Positions 7,325 to 15,151 of a stretch of 29,259 nt of DNA are shown here, piece after piece. Position 1 is the stretch's first letter. Every line of letters begins with the position of its first letter. The stretch is from a virus, in IMG/VR virus record IMGVR_UViG_3300035698_009226, positions 1-29,259 of that record. One strand, given 5' to 3'. The position numbers were made by a program, and so were the translations under genes. A model generated the notes under the pieces. It ran no database searches, had not been told where the DNA came from, and saw nothing but the letters and a program-made list of their open reading frames with translations.

Positions 7325-7537
7325 TTAATCTATCTCTCCATCATCTTCTTGTAAGTGCGTTATTTTCGTAGCACCATTGAAGACATAATAAAGACAGTGA
7401 CCCGTGTTACGCACATCTTCTACTTTCATGAACTCTTTACACATAATAGCAACAGACATGGTACTATATCCACTCCTGTCTAAAATGGCATTTTTACATG
7501 TTATACAATTAACAGGGTTATATTCTTCTGTCTTCAT
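7325..7537 (-). CDS. Small four-cysteine protein, possible zinc-binding
   Basis: A 70-aa protein starting MKTEEYNPVNC. The pattern C-x2-C (NCITCK), then a C in AIMCKEF and a C in TGHCLYY gives four Cys spaced like a small zinc-binding fold of a type common in phage structural operons. The start is ATG 7537, because GGAGG lies 5 bases upstream; the in-frame TTG at 7549 overlaps that Shine-Dalgarno and is rejected. The start lies inside the 3' end of the Ig-like gene (20-base overlap in another frame). Role unknown. Confidence 0.6.
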   Translation of the reverse strand: MKTEEYNPVNCITCKNAILDRSGYSTMSVAIMCKEFMKVEDVRNTGHCLYYVFNGATKITHLQEDDGEID

Positions 7538-9155
7538 TCTTTCCTCCAAATGGTAAAGTAGGTTCGTATGCAGTATGTCCCTTCATACCTCGTCTTCTAC
7601 CTGGATATTTATTACAATCCCCACTCTTTATACCGCTGGCAATAGCCAATGGTGTTATTATTCTAAGAAGCATAGTTAGCCACCTCTCACAATCTTCGGG
7701 ATCTTCACAACATCGTCTAGCTTTAGACTCGAATGGTTTAGGACTTGACGACTCGGCTATATCTGGATCAGTTGCTATACTTTTTAAAACATCTGCATTG
7801 TATTTAATAGTCAATCCGAACATTGCTCTAGACTCTATACCTATATTGCTCATTCTAGCAAGAATGGCATCTCTGCCTGTCTGGATAAACTCTTCTCTTT
7901 GTGCTTCCCATGCTGCAATCAATTCTTCTTCGTATAATCGCTGTAGTTCATTAGCAACAACACAAACCACATATCTATTAGCAATAGCTCTTTGTCTTGG
8001 TGTTAATTCACTTGGTTGTCCGAGATAGTCATATAGAAATCTAGAGTATTCGGCTATCATTCTATCTATTTGACAGTCATCGTATGCAGCACTAACAGAA
8101 GGCGGTAGTCTCAATCTAACTTGACTAACGTTAGCGTATCTAACGGTAAAAAAGGTAGTAAATCTTATCTCTTCTCTCTCGTTGTATCTTCCTGTTGCAA
8201 CACTTCTTATACGTCCTGGTAGTATGGTTATGACATATTCACTATTCACTATTAAACCATCTGTCATTGTAGCAAACGAATACATAAGTGTTCTGTTGTC
8301 TAACATGCCTTCGTATACATAATCGTCTGACAGATCAAGATTCTCCACAATCGTCTCGGCCTCATTCTCATCTACCCATATAGGTATGCGTTGAATTATC
8401 AATGCTGCTTCAGGATATGAACCGGTTACGTCTATATCCTCATTGAAAGTAATCCGTATGTTTTCAAGGGCTAATACATTTGTGGTACATCTTCGCGGGT
8501 TTGTACTTTCTATTTGGAACGGTTCTACATCGCTATCAGTTGAGTCCCATATACCTGAGCCGTAGTTATTATCACCGTCTCCGTATAGACCTGTTATAAG
8601 TTCAAATATTCCAGTGCCCATATGCGAGCCTTCGTATATATGTGGAAAGTTGCCTGGGTATATAGGTAGGGGTATTCTTTCTTCGAGTATCTGATCGCCT
8701 TCTTCTAGGGGAATCGTATCAGGTATGCCATCATTGTTGGTATCTAGCATATCAGGAACATTGTATATAACCGTAGGTTCTACTGGTTCCTCATATGGTC
8801 TTTTTTTATCTCCTGACCTAAAATAGAAGACATAATTACCTGTCATTGTATCACTATCAACGGCGGCTATACCTTCTATACCATAGTCAGAATTGTTGCC
8901 TCTGATGGTAAACATATAGCGCACGTTTGTCTCGTACTCATATGTCTTTGAAAAAATAACAATGTTGGGATCGGTTGCGTCTTTTCCTATTGTACCATAT
9001 ATGCGACCAGTTGCATCGGCCTTTCTCAATATGAAGTTATCATCATTCAGATATAAATCATCGATCTCTTTATTGAAGGTTATAAGAATAGGGTCGTCTA
9101 AGTAGACGTTCTCTTGGTTGTTCTCAGGTGTGGTTCTAACAATCTCTATTGCCAT
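7518..9155 (-). CDS. Virion protein with two Ig-like (SbsA/Big_5) domains and a connector-like C-terminal helical domain
   Basis: A 545-aa protein. Residues 1-115 read as a bacterial Ig-like SbsA-type domain (TTPENNQENVYLDDPILITF, NKEID...), and residues ~215-345 read as a second one (STNPRRCTTNVLALENIRITF, NEDID...). The linker holds a calcium-loop-like DTNNDGIPDTIP. The C-terminal part (about 355-440, AAYDDCQIDRMIAEYSRFL...ELTPRQRAIANRYVVCVVANEL) has the length and helix pattern of a gp6/gp15-type head-tail connector, which binds below the portal. The gene sits where a connector is expected (after the capsid gene, before closure and terminator). I infer a connector with Ig-like domains projecting from the neck. 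A CCEDPEDC cluster lies near the end. Ig-like domains are sure; the connector call is tentative. Confidence 0.6.
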   Translation of the reverse strand: MAIEIVRTTPENNQENVYLDDPILITFNKEIDDLYLNDDNFILRKADATGRIYGTIGKDATDPNIVIFSKTYEYETNVRYMFTIRGNNSDYGIEGIAAVDSDTMTGNYVFYFRSGDKKRPYEEPVEPTVIYNVPDMLDTNNDGIPDTIPLEEGDQILEERIPLPIYPGNFPHIYEGSHMGTGIFELITGLYGDGDNNYGSGIWDSTDSDVEPFQIESTNPRRCTTNVLALENIRITFNEDIDVTGSYPEAALIIQRIPIWVDENEAETIVENLDLSDDYVYEGMLDNRTLMYSFATMTDGLIVNSEYVITILPGRIRSVATGRYNEREEIRFTTFFTVRYANVSQVRLRLPPSVSAAYDDCQIDRMIAEYSRFLYDYLGQPSELTPRQRAIANRYVVCVVANELQRLYEEELIAAWEAQREEFIQTGRDAILARMSNIGIESRAMFGLTIKYNADVLKSIATDPDIAESSSPKPFESKARRCCEDPEDCERWLTMLLRIITPLAIASGIKSGDCNKYPGRRRGMKGHTAYEPTLPFGGKNEDRRI

Positions 9156-9189
9156 CTATATGTCCTCTATACTAAAATTGTAGCATTGT

Positions 9190-9981
9190 CTATATAGCTA
9201 CCTCTTTAGTATATCGACTAACTTGTACCGTCTCTATCTTTTCTTCTGCAACAATAAACTGTCCAAGTTCAGTAAGTGCCCTACTAGCTATATCAATAAC
9301 CTTATTACGTATGGTTTTGCCTTCCTCTGGTCGTTTTTTTTCGATAGATATAACAGCGTTCAGTATTTCTTTTGTATCACTAGCCTTAAAATCTACGGGC
9401 GGTTTTTCGCCATGTGGCACTATTTTAGACAATTGTGATATTAGGTCGTTGTAGGGCAAACCCTGCATATTGACGGCTTTTGACATGGCGGTATGCGATA
9501 TTCTAGCTATAGTTGGCTCTATGTTTGTTATTACCTGTTGTCTAGGTGCTTCGTTTGAATTCTCAATAACCACTAGAGCACCACCTCTTACAGCAGCCGC
9601 TAGTTCGCAATATCTATAATCAGATCGTGGCATTTCTATGTATGTAGTCTTGCCTGTTGTAAACCTGCTAAGGAATATAGACCTGTCCTTGCTGACCCAC
9701 ATAGACGCAGATGGTGCCAGCGTAAACATCATGCACTTCTCCTTGTCGACTTTGATATTAGCTTGCCCTTCTTTTCTCCTCTTAATCCATCCAGTTACGT
9801 CCCAACCTTCTATTATTATTAGATCATTGGCATACGCCCTTGATAAAGCCAATAATGGCAAACCTTCGAGGCTGTCAAATACCACTTCTTCGATATGGCC
9901 ACGTACTAATGCAATTGTGCCTGTATCGTCTGTCCATGCTGTCGTATCATCATCTAATCTTATCTTAATCTTTTCTGACAT
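9190..9981 (-). CDS. Virion-operon protein of unknown function (263 aa)
   Basis: Not recognised. It starts MSEKIKIRLDDDTTAW with AAGGAG just upstream. The first ~130 residues look beta-rich. A middle segment PRSDYRYCELAAAVRGGALVVIE is followed by a helical C-terminal half (NAVISIEKKRPEEGKTIRNK, DIASRALTELGQFIVAEEK). No membrane segment. It directly follows the major capsid gene after a 183-base gap containing a strong hairpin, and precedes the connector-like gene, so a capsid accessory or neck role is likely. This is position-based only. Confidence 0.5.
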   Translation of the reverse strand: MSEKIKIRLDDDTTAWTDDTGTIALVRGHIEEVVFDSLEGLPLLALSRAYANDLIIIEGWDVTGWIKRRKEGQANIKVDKEKCMMFTLAPSASMWVSKDRSIFLSRFTTGKTTYIEMPRSDYRYCELAAAVRGGALVVIENSNEAPRQQVITNIEPTIARISHTAMSKAVNMQGLPYNDLISQLSKIVPHGEKPPVDFKASDTKEILNAVISIEKKRPEEGKTIRNKVIDIASRALTELGQFIVAEEKIETVQVSRYTKEVAI

Positions 9982-10057
9982 AGTTGTCTCCTTACTAAAT
10001 ATTTAGTGTTGTTAGATTACTTGTATAGGTATTGATTGTTAATAGTGCCGATATGTT

Positions 10058-10099
10058 CAACAACAGGTACGGAAAAATTACAAAACCCGTACCTTGTTG
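10058..10099. other. Strong RNA hairpin downstream of the major capsid gene
   Basis: GGTACGG (10066-10072) and CCGTACC (10087-10093) form a perfect 7-bp stem, extended by CAACAA/TTGTTG with a 2-base bulge, around a 14-base AT-rich loop. No T-run follows on either strand, so it is not a classical terminator. It may be an mRNA end-stabiliser or partial terminator that favours capsid message. The direct repeat TTGTTGTGA-A-TTGTTGTGA lies beside it (about 10095-10112). Confidence 0.5.
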
Positions 10100-10164
10100 T
10101 GAATTGTTGTGAGCTAGGTTAATACGATAATAATCATATCATTAGCCTATTAGGCTCATTTATA

Positions 10165-11652
10165 TTATGGTCGTGCTGCAATAGGAGGTACTGCGGGATA
10201 TCTATCGATTGCTGATAGTGATACCATATTAACATTGTCAAATACAAAGTTTCTATCACATACTATGTTTCTAGCAATGGATATTCCACGCCCTTGTTCG
10301 TATATAGCAAAACCATATCGTTCTCTAATCTTAGTGTAAAAGCTTTCCCGTTCAATTTCTTCCCAAGACTGAGTTGTTGGATTCTCTTTTACAATGTGCA
10401 CCCCTACTGATTTAGAATCTATCATGATTAAATCTGTTAGATACTTAGCAATAGGTGCTGTGCCAGCTGCCCAATAATCAGCAGGCATTCCACCAGGAGC
10501 CGTAGCAGGATCTACACGCTTGGCATAAATCAACGGTGTTATAATAACGTTCAGGCCTTTTGGTAAACCGCTTGGCTTAATGTTATACGTAGCACCGAAA
10601 GGATTTAAACCCTGTGCGTAAGGATGTGCACCTAATCTACCTAGAGTATTAAGTTCCTCAGATTGAGGACCAACACCTCTACCACCTGCAAAGGTATACC
10701 CTAGTTTTCCAAAAGGATCGTCAAACTTGTTGCCGCCGTGTCCCTGTGGCATTAGGCTATAGTTACCCTGCTTTTGATATGTAACCGTGCCTGAGTTAAT
10801 AACTTCTCGCATTTCGGGGTCTGTCGCAAACATCATCCATGCAAAAGGATGCATGACTAATGTATCGGGTTCGTATCCCTGAAACCACATATGCCCGTAC
10901 ATTGCAAACAAGTCATTAAGAGTTATAGTACCATTAAACCCGCCGTCGATACCTCTACCTGTGGTAATACCACCTATAGAAACATTAGGTGTATGGTTAT
11001 CAAAAAAAGTATAACCCATTTCTTGTACCAATCGCATGGCTGTTTTCTCTTTAAGTCTTGCAAGAGCAGAACCGGCTTTTCTAAGCCATAGAGATTGTAA
11101 GCCCCATTGGTCATTTTCAAGCCCTTCCATACTAAAACCGATCTTTCCACCATATTTACGGATTTGAACAGAGATCACATCTCCACCGTCGATGTCTGGA
11201 TGCATCGTCTTATATTCACCAGTCTCGGCTACTTCATATGCTTCTAGTGCACCTATAGCACCGATCTTCACCTGGTCTCCAGGACTCGGGGCGTTCATCT
11301 TATCAAATAACTGTTCAAGTATCCATGTCTGGTACTCTATCTCGCTACGTAGAATCATCTCTACAGCTTGCGGATAAAACTTCATCAGCGCTGTCGAAGT
11401 AATAAGACCGCTATCTTTACCTTCTTTTCTTCTCTTATCGCCTCCGTATATATCGGTTACGAGATTATCTTTTCCTCTTACAACACGATCCCAGCCGTAT
11501 CTCTTTCCATTGATACCACTATATCCATCATTGACAATAAGATCAGCCAAGAAATTAATCTTGAACATGTCTTTAGCCATTTCTTCACCACTATCGCTTC
11601 CTCTTTTATAAGTCGTTGATTGTGTGGCGTCGTATGCGTTCATTAGTTTCAT
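10165..11652 (-). CDS. Major capsid protein (HK97 fold)
   Basis: A 495-aa shell-forming protein. Pattern recognised: long N-terminal arm, E-loop region (GAIGALEAYEVAETGEYKT...), P-domain spine helix (LWLRKAGSALARLKEKTAMR), an A-domain section (TLVMHPFAWMMFATDPEMREV), and a C-terminal stretch ...REEYGFAIYEQGRGISIARN-like (here RERYGFAIYEQGRGISIARN), common in myophage capsid proteins. It follows the protease-scaffold and 414-aa genes. AAGGAGGT stands 8 bases before ATG 11652, one of the best ribosome sites in the window, as expected for the most abundant protein. The N-terminal ~75 residues are charged and might be cleaved by the protease. Confidence is high from sequence pattern and position. 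Confidence 0.88.
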   Translation of the reverse strand: MKLMNAYDATQSTTYKRGSDSGEEMAKDMFKINFLADLIVNDGYSGINGKRYGWDRVVRGKDNLVTDIYGGDKRRKEGKDSGLITSTALMKFYPQAVEMILRSEIEYQTWILEQLFDKMNAPSPGDQVKIGAIGALEAYEVAETGEYKTMHPDIDGGDVISVQIRKYGGKIGFSMEGLENDQWGLQSLWLRKAGSALARLKEKTAMRLVQEMGYTFFDNHTPNVSIGGITTGRGIDGGFNGTITLNDLFAMYGHMWFQGYEPDTLVMHPFAWMMFATDPEMREVINSGTVTYQKQGNYSLMPQGHGGNKFDDPFGKLGYTFAGGRGVGPQSEELNTLGRLGAHPYAQGLNPFGATYNIKPSGLPKGLNVIITPLIYAKRVDPATAPGGMPADYWAAGTAPIAKYLTDLIMIDSKSVGVHIVKENPTTQSWEEIERESFYTKIRERYGFAIYEQGRGISIARNIVCDRNFVFDNVNMVSLSAIDRYPAVPPIAARP

Positions 11653-11666
11653 ATTTCTTAACCTCC

Positions 11667-12911
11667 TTATACGTCAAGTTGTATATAAGCATAACCAGCA
11701 AAGCCTTGCCTAATAAAATTACGGATTTCTGTTCTTGATAGACTATGGCCGTTGGCTTTATTAACTGCATCCACAAAGAAAAATAGTTCTTGCTGAATAC
11801 CAGCAGTATCTGTACCAGTAGTTTTACTACCAGGATAAGTATCTACATATTCAAGCAGAGCTTTAGGAAATCTACTGTCTATAGACTGTATTCTTCCTAT
11901 TTTTTGATAGGTGTTTTCATAACCGCTATCGGGTATCCAATAATCAGCAGGTGTGCCTACAGGGCCTGCAACATTATAATCGATCAAAGGATCATATTGA
12001 TGCAATATTGCGTCGCCTGCGTCCCATCTATAATCCCAGAGTTGAAACTTGCCAAGAATATCTGACTTAACAAATAGACCCTCTACAAGATCAGGATTCG
12101 CAACAGTAGCATATGGCAAAGTGATGTATTGAAACATATTTCTCGTGCTAGCGTAGCCAGCTGAACCCCAACCACCAGGGATCGCGTTCTCAACAAACGG
12201 TTTCATGTTGGTATCTTCAACACCAGGGGTACCGCTGACATTGTCAGTTATAAACGGTATTTTTAACCTACAAGTACGACGTATAGTAACGCCCTGTTGC
12301 GTAGGCTGTTCATAATTCAAGTTTCTTCCACGTATATCATCCCATACATCTTGCACAACTATACCTGTAGGTCTGTTGGCAAGTCTAACAGGCGTTGCCA
12401 TACCAGCAGTAACTATTTGACCTGGGGTGCCCCCAGAGTTATATGGTTGTGGTTTTTCAGTCATAACACATACATCGGTATATTCATCGGGAGCATCAAC
12501 ACCACCATTGGCTATTGTTACCATGGCTTCTTGTTCTTCTTGCCATCCGTAGTACGAGTTTGCATCAACTTCGCTGCTGTTGCCCGCAAAGTTCTGACCG
12601 AGTATTAACTTACCATCGGTATCTAATCCAAACTCTGACCATTCTGCGATACCGCCCTTATGGGCGTTATCCATCGGAAATGATTTAGATGCCACTATTG
12701 AATTAATAAGTATCACTATAGCTCTTTCGCTTGTAACGTCTTTCATTCTACAAGGCAAGAATCGATTAGGCCAAAAAGACGCCATTGTAACGCCCTCGCC
12801 CTCTATATGTCCAAACCTTGGGTATGAATAGTTATATTTAGTAGGCGCCTTTTTGACGGCTAACCCGTCTATAAAGCCCTTTCTAAAATCAAAGAAATTG
12901 TTTCCAGGCAT
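11667..12911 (-). CDS. Probable capsid decoration or minor capsid protein
   Basis: A 414-aa protein lying between the protease-scaffold and the capsid genes, the place held by the decoration protein gpD in lambda. It is beta-rich with many Gly/Pro turns (PYNSGGTPGQIVTAGM, NAIPGGWGSAGYASTRN) and no membrane segment. It carries GTPADYWIPD, while the major capsid protein has GMPADYWAAG; the shared PADYW may be chance or a common surface feature. GGAGGAGGT stands 5 bases before ATG 12911, so high expression is likely. The family is not recognised with certainty; the role is inferred from position, expression signal and composition. Confidence 0.5.
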   Translation of the reverse strand: MPGNNFFDFRKGFIDGLAVKKAPTKYNYSYPRFGHIEGEGVTMASFWPNRFLPCRMKDVTSERAIVILINSIVASKSFPMDNAHKGGIAEWSEFGLDTDGKLILGQNFAGNSSEVDANSYYGWQEEQEAMVTIANGGVDAPDEYTDVCVMTEKPQPYNSGGTPGQIVTAGMATPVRLANRPTGIVVQDVWDDIRGRNLNYEQPTQQGVTIRRTCRLKIPFITDNVSGTPGVEDTNMKPFVENAIPGGWGSAGYASTRNMFQYITLPYATVANPDLVEGLFVKSDILGKFQLWDYRWDAGDAILHQYDPLIDYNVAGPVGTPADYWIPDSGYENTYQKIGRIQSIDSRFPKALLEYVDTYPGSKTTGTDTAGIQQELFFFVDAVNKANGHSLSRTEIRNFIRQGFAGYAYIQLDV

Positions 12912-12945
12912 TGTCTACCTCCTCCTGTTTAATAATTTATTGGGC

Positions 12946-13557
12946 TTATAGACCCTTTATCATATCAGCATAGGATGCTTTATCTTCTGTCGATATATCT
13001 TCCTTGTCCTCGTCGGCGACTTGATTGTCTCTCTTGCCACCCTTATCATCTATTACTTCTGCGGATACCTGTTTGATGTTAAGTAAACCACAAATGCTAT
13101 CTGATATTTTATTACCTTTAGCAAGCTCTGACAGTTTATCCTGCAAGAACTCTATGCTCTTCTTTCTAAGCTCGTCTATATACTTGGTATCGACGATACC
13201 ATCACTAGACAAATGACTCAACAATATAATGTTATCCACTACACTGTCTTTTAACTGCACTCTAGTGTCGGTTAAACTCTTGGACATCTTATCCACCGTT
13301 GTTATAAGTAACGTATTAGACTTATTTACATCACTAACATGAACGTTAAGAGACCTGATAATAGCATCTGTGTTTTTATTTTCAGACTTCTTATCATTGG
13401 TCGCTGGTTTATCGCTAGACTTAGAAACAGCGTCTTTTATAGCAGTTGCTACACTGTCTTTAACACTAGACTTAACAGCATCACCGATCACTCCATTCAT
13501 TCCTTCTTTAAAGCCCTTATCGTTAAGCAACTCTTTTACAAGTTCACTTAGTTCCAT
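12946..13557 (-). CDS. Nested scaffold protein from an internal start
   Basis: Codon 300 of the protease gene is an ATG (13557) preceded by a full AGGAGGT (13565-13571) with 7 bases between, the ideal arrangement for initiation. The product would be 203 aa in the same frame, starting MELSELVKELLNDKGFKEG, exactly at the junction of the Lys/Asn linker and the helical scaffold region. This mirrors lambda C/Nu3, where a scaffold is translated from within the protease gene. The Shine-Dalgarno is stronger than that of the full-length gene, so free scaffold should exceed the fusion. Confidence 0.7.
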   Translation of the reverse strand: MELSELVKELLNDKGFKEGMNGVIGDAVKSSVKDSVATAIKDAVSKSSDKPATNDKKSENKNTDAIIRSLNVHVSDVNKSNTLLITTVDKMSKSLTDTRVQLKDSVVDNIILLSHLSSDGIVDTKYIDELRKKSIEFLQDKLSELAKGNKISDSICGLLNIKQVSAEVIDDKGGKRDNQVADEDKEDISTEDKASYADMIKGL

Positions 13558-14454
13558 GTCATCGACCTCCTGTTTCTTGTCTTTGTTGACTTTATTGATT
13601 TTATTGATTTTAATGTCGTAGTATTTTTTATCTTTATAATTCAAATCATAGAATATGTTTGTAGTTGACTTGTTTGACTCTGCTGAGAAATCGTCGAACG
13701 ATGTAAACAGAGTCACATCGTCTACATCTGAAGCGGAATCATTCATCATTCCATTTTTGTATAGCCAATCCTTGGTGTCGTTCTTATCCATACGTTGCAC
13801 TGCTACATGTGAAGCATGTTCATGCGCTGGCGAGTTGACATATGCCTTGTGAATATAATCAACGCTCTTGAATCTTGCCTTACAGATTTCCTTGACGCCG
13901 CTATTTTCATTCTTGTATTCTTCACCTATCTCATGGTCACATTCGCCAAATTCAGCACCACATATTGTGCACGTTACGTCGGAACTACTCATAGATGCAG
14001 ATTGGGTGTAATATATCTCGTCCATTATTTTGCTAACGGCATCTGGATCCGATATAAAGTCACCAGTCTTAACAACACCTGTGCATTTTGTACCATCGGG
14101 ATAAACGCCACCTGGCACGGGCACCCATTTAGCAAAATACGTTCTACCCATAGGCGCCAACGAGTCATTATGATCCCACACAATAGGTTTAGGAAAAGGC
14201 GTAAACCACGTCTTATAATCCCGCGTTTTAATCGTTTTGGTATCATACACTCTAAGGTTCTTATTACCATTGTAGTCCGTATGCGTGGTATCGCTTATTT
14301 GTACTATCTTCTTTGCTATATCTTTCCCACTGGCTTTGAGCAAAGCTATAACTTCGTTCAATAGTTTATCATCTTTTTTAGACGTGATATTGGGATACAT
14401 TATCTTATTATTAGACGTATCCCGCATAACATAGAGTTTATTCTTCTTGCTCAT
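12946..14454 (-). CDS. Head maturation protease fused to scaffold
   Basis: A 502-aa fusion. The N-terminal ~230 residues look like an S78/U35-type prohead protease: IVWDHND (H95 candidate catalytic His), GVVKTGDFISDPDAV, and a Ser-rich QSASMSSSD (152-159) that would hold the catalytic Ser. Next comes CTICGAEFGECDHEIGEEY (C162, C165, C172, H174), a zinc-like insert seen in proteases of large phages. Residues ~270-300 are a Lys/Asn-rich linker. Residues 300-502 are charged, helical and low in aromatics, typical of scaffold. The protease would clear the scaffold and trim capsid proteins during maturation. The gene overlaps the 3' end of the upstream gene by 17 bases. An internal start for the scaffold part is listed separately. 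Confidence 0.75.
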   Translation of the reverse strand: MSKKNKLYVMRDTSNNKIMYPNITSKKDDKLLNEVIALLKASGKDIAKKIVQISDTTHTDYNGNKNLRVYDTKTIKTRDYKTWFTPFPKPIVWDHNDSLAPMGRTYFAKWVPVPGGVYPDGTKCTGVVKTGDFISDPDAVSKIMDEIYYTQSASMSSSDVTCTICGAEFGECDHEIGEEYKNENSGVKEICKARFKSVDYIHKAYVNSPAHEHASHVAVQRMDKNDTKDWLYKNGMMNDSASDVDDVTLFTSFDDFSAESNKSTTNIFYDLNYKDKKYYDIKINKINKVNKDKKQEVDDMELSELVKELLNDKGFKEGMNGVIGDAVKSSVKDSVATAIKDAVSKSSDKPATNDKKSENKNTDAIIRSLNVHVSDVNKSNTLLITTVDKMSKSLTDTRVQLKDSVVDNIILLSHLSSDGIVDTKYIDELRKKSIEFLQDKLSELAKGNKISDSICGLLNIKQVSAEVIDDKGGKRDNQVADEDKEDISTEDKASYADMIKGL

Positions 14455-15151
14455 CTTGTTCCTCGTCTGTTGGCGTATATTTACTATCCACTATAGCAGA
14501 GTAAACAATATAAGGCAGCGAAGCATTGACACTCGCGATAGGGTCTTCACTACTATCAATAAGAAGTGTTATACCGCGCTCTATCGATATATTAACATCG
14601 TCTATTACTGTATTGCCTAACATTTCATAATCAGACAAAATTAGATGCATCTCGGATGATACAGCATCTATAAAAGAGGCCACGTCAATAGTAATCTCAC
14701 TCGATGTATCATCTATACCTAATGCCAATGAACCGATATGTTTGTCAACAACTTGTGTTATTCTCTGAATAAAATCGCTACCGCTGTCTATTTTATCACT
14801 GCTGTCGCATCCTAATTTCTTAGCCTGTTTATCAATACGTGCCAACACGGTAGATTTCTTACCTGGTCCTTTATAATGACTCAATATCTTACGTGCAGCA
14901 GCAACACAAGCCGAGTCAGGACAAGAAAAAGATCTATTGTGTCCGCAAAATACGGACGACTCCAGTTTGTTTCTCTTTGTCGCTGTCAGTTTCGCGTCGT
15001 CTTCCGACATGTCGCTATGTATAGCGTAACTGCTAACCAGATTTTCGTCTGCAATTATGTTGCCCATCTCAATATCAATAAATATTGCATCAAGTGCAGA
15101 TGAGCTACCATCAAGCACTCGTCTAATAGCTTCGTTTATTTTAACATTCAT
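14438..15151 (-). CDS. Portal-adjacent virion protein with FCG..RSF motif
   Basis: A 237-aa protein. Residues ~65-115 (SSVFCGHNRSFSCPDSACVA then RKILSHYKGPGKKS and KKLGC) match a motif known from many phage proteins encoded between portal and protease, where FCGPGRSFP...AAxxLxxRYKGPGxK is usual. The C-terminal half is helical and acidic, ending in TPTDEEQDEQEE. Its ATG overlaps the portal stop (ATGA, 15148-15151) with GGAGG 8 bases before, and its 3' end overlaps the protease start, so the three are co-translated. The motif is conserved but its function is not known to me. Capsid assembly is likely from context. Confidence 0.65.
   Translation of the reverse strand: MNVKINEAIRRVLDGSSSALDAIFIDIEMGNIIADENLVSSYAIHSDMSEDDAKLTATKRNKLESSVFCGHNRSFSCPDSACVAAARKILSHYKGPGKKSTVLARIDKQAKKLGCDSSDKIDSGSDFIQRITQVVDKHIGSLALGIDDTSSEITIDVASFIDAVSSEMHLILSDYEMLGNTVIDDVNISIERGITLLIDSSEDPIASVNASLPYIVYSAIVDSKYTPTDEEQDEQEE

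Noticed and set aside
7538-7549. TTG start at 7549 for the four-Cys protein
   Set aside because: It overlaps the GGAGG that serves the ATG at 7537, so the shorter start is preferred.
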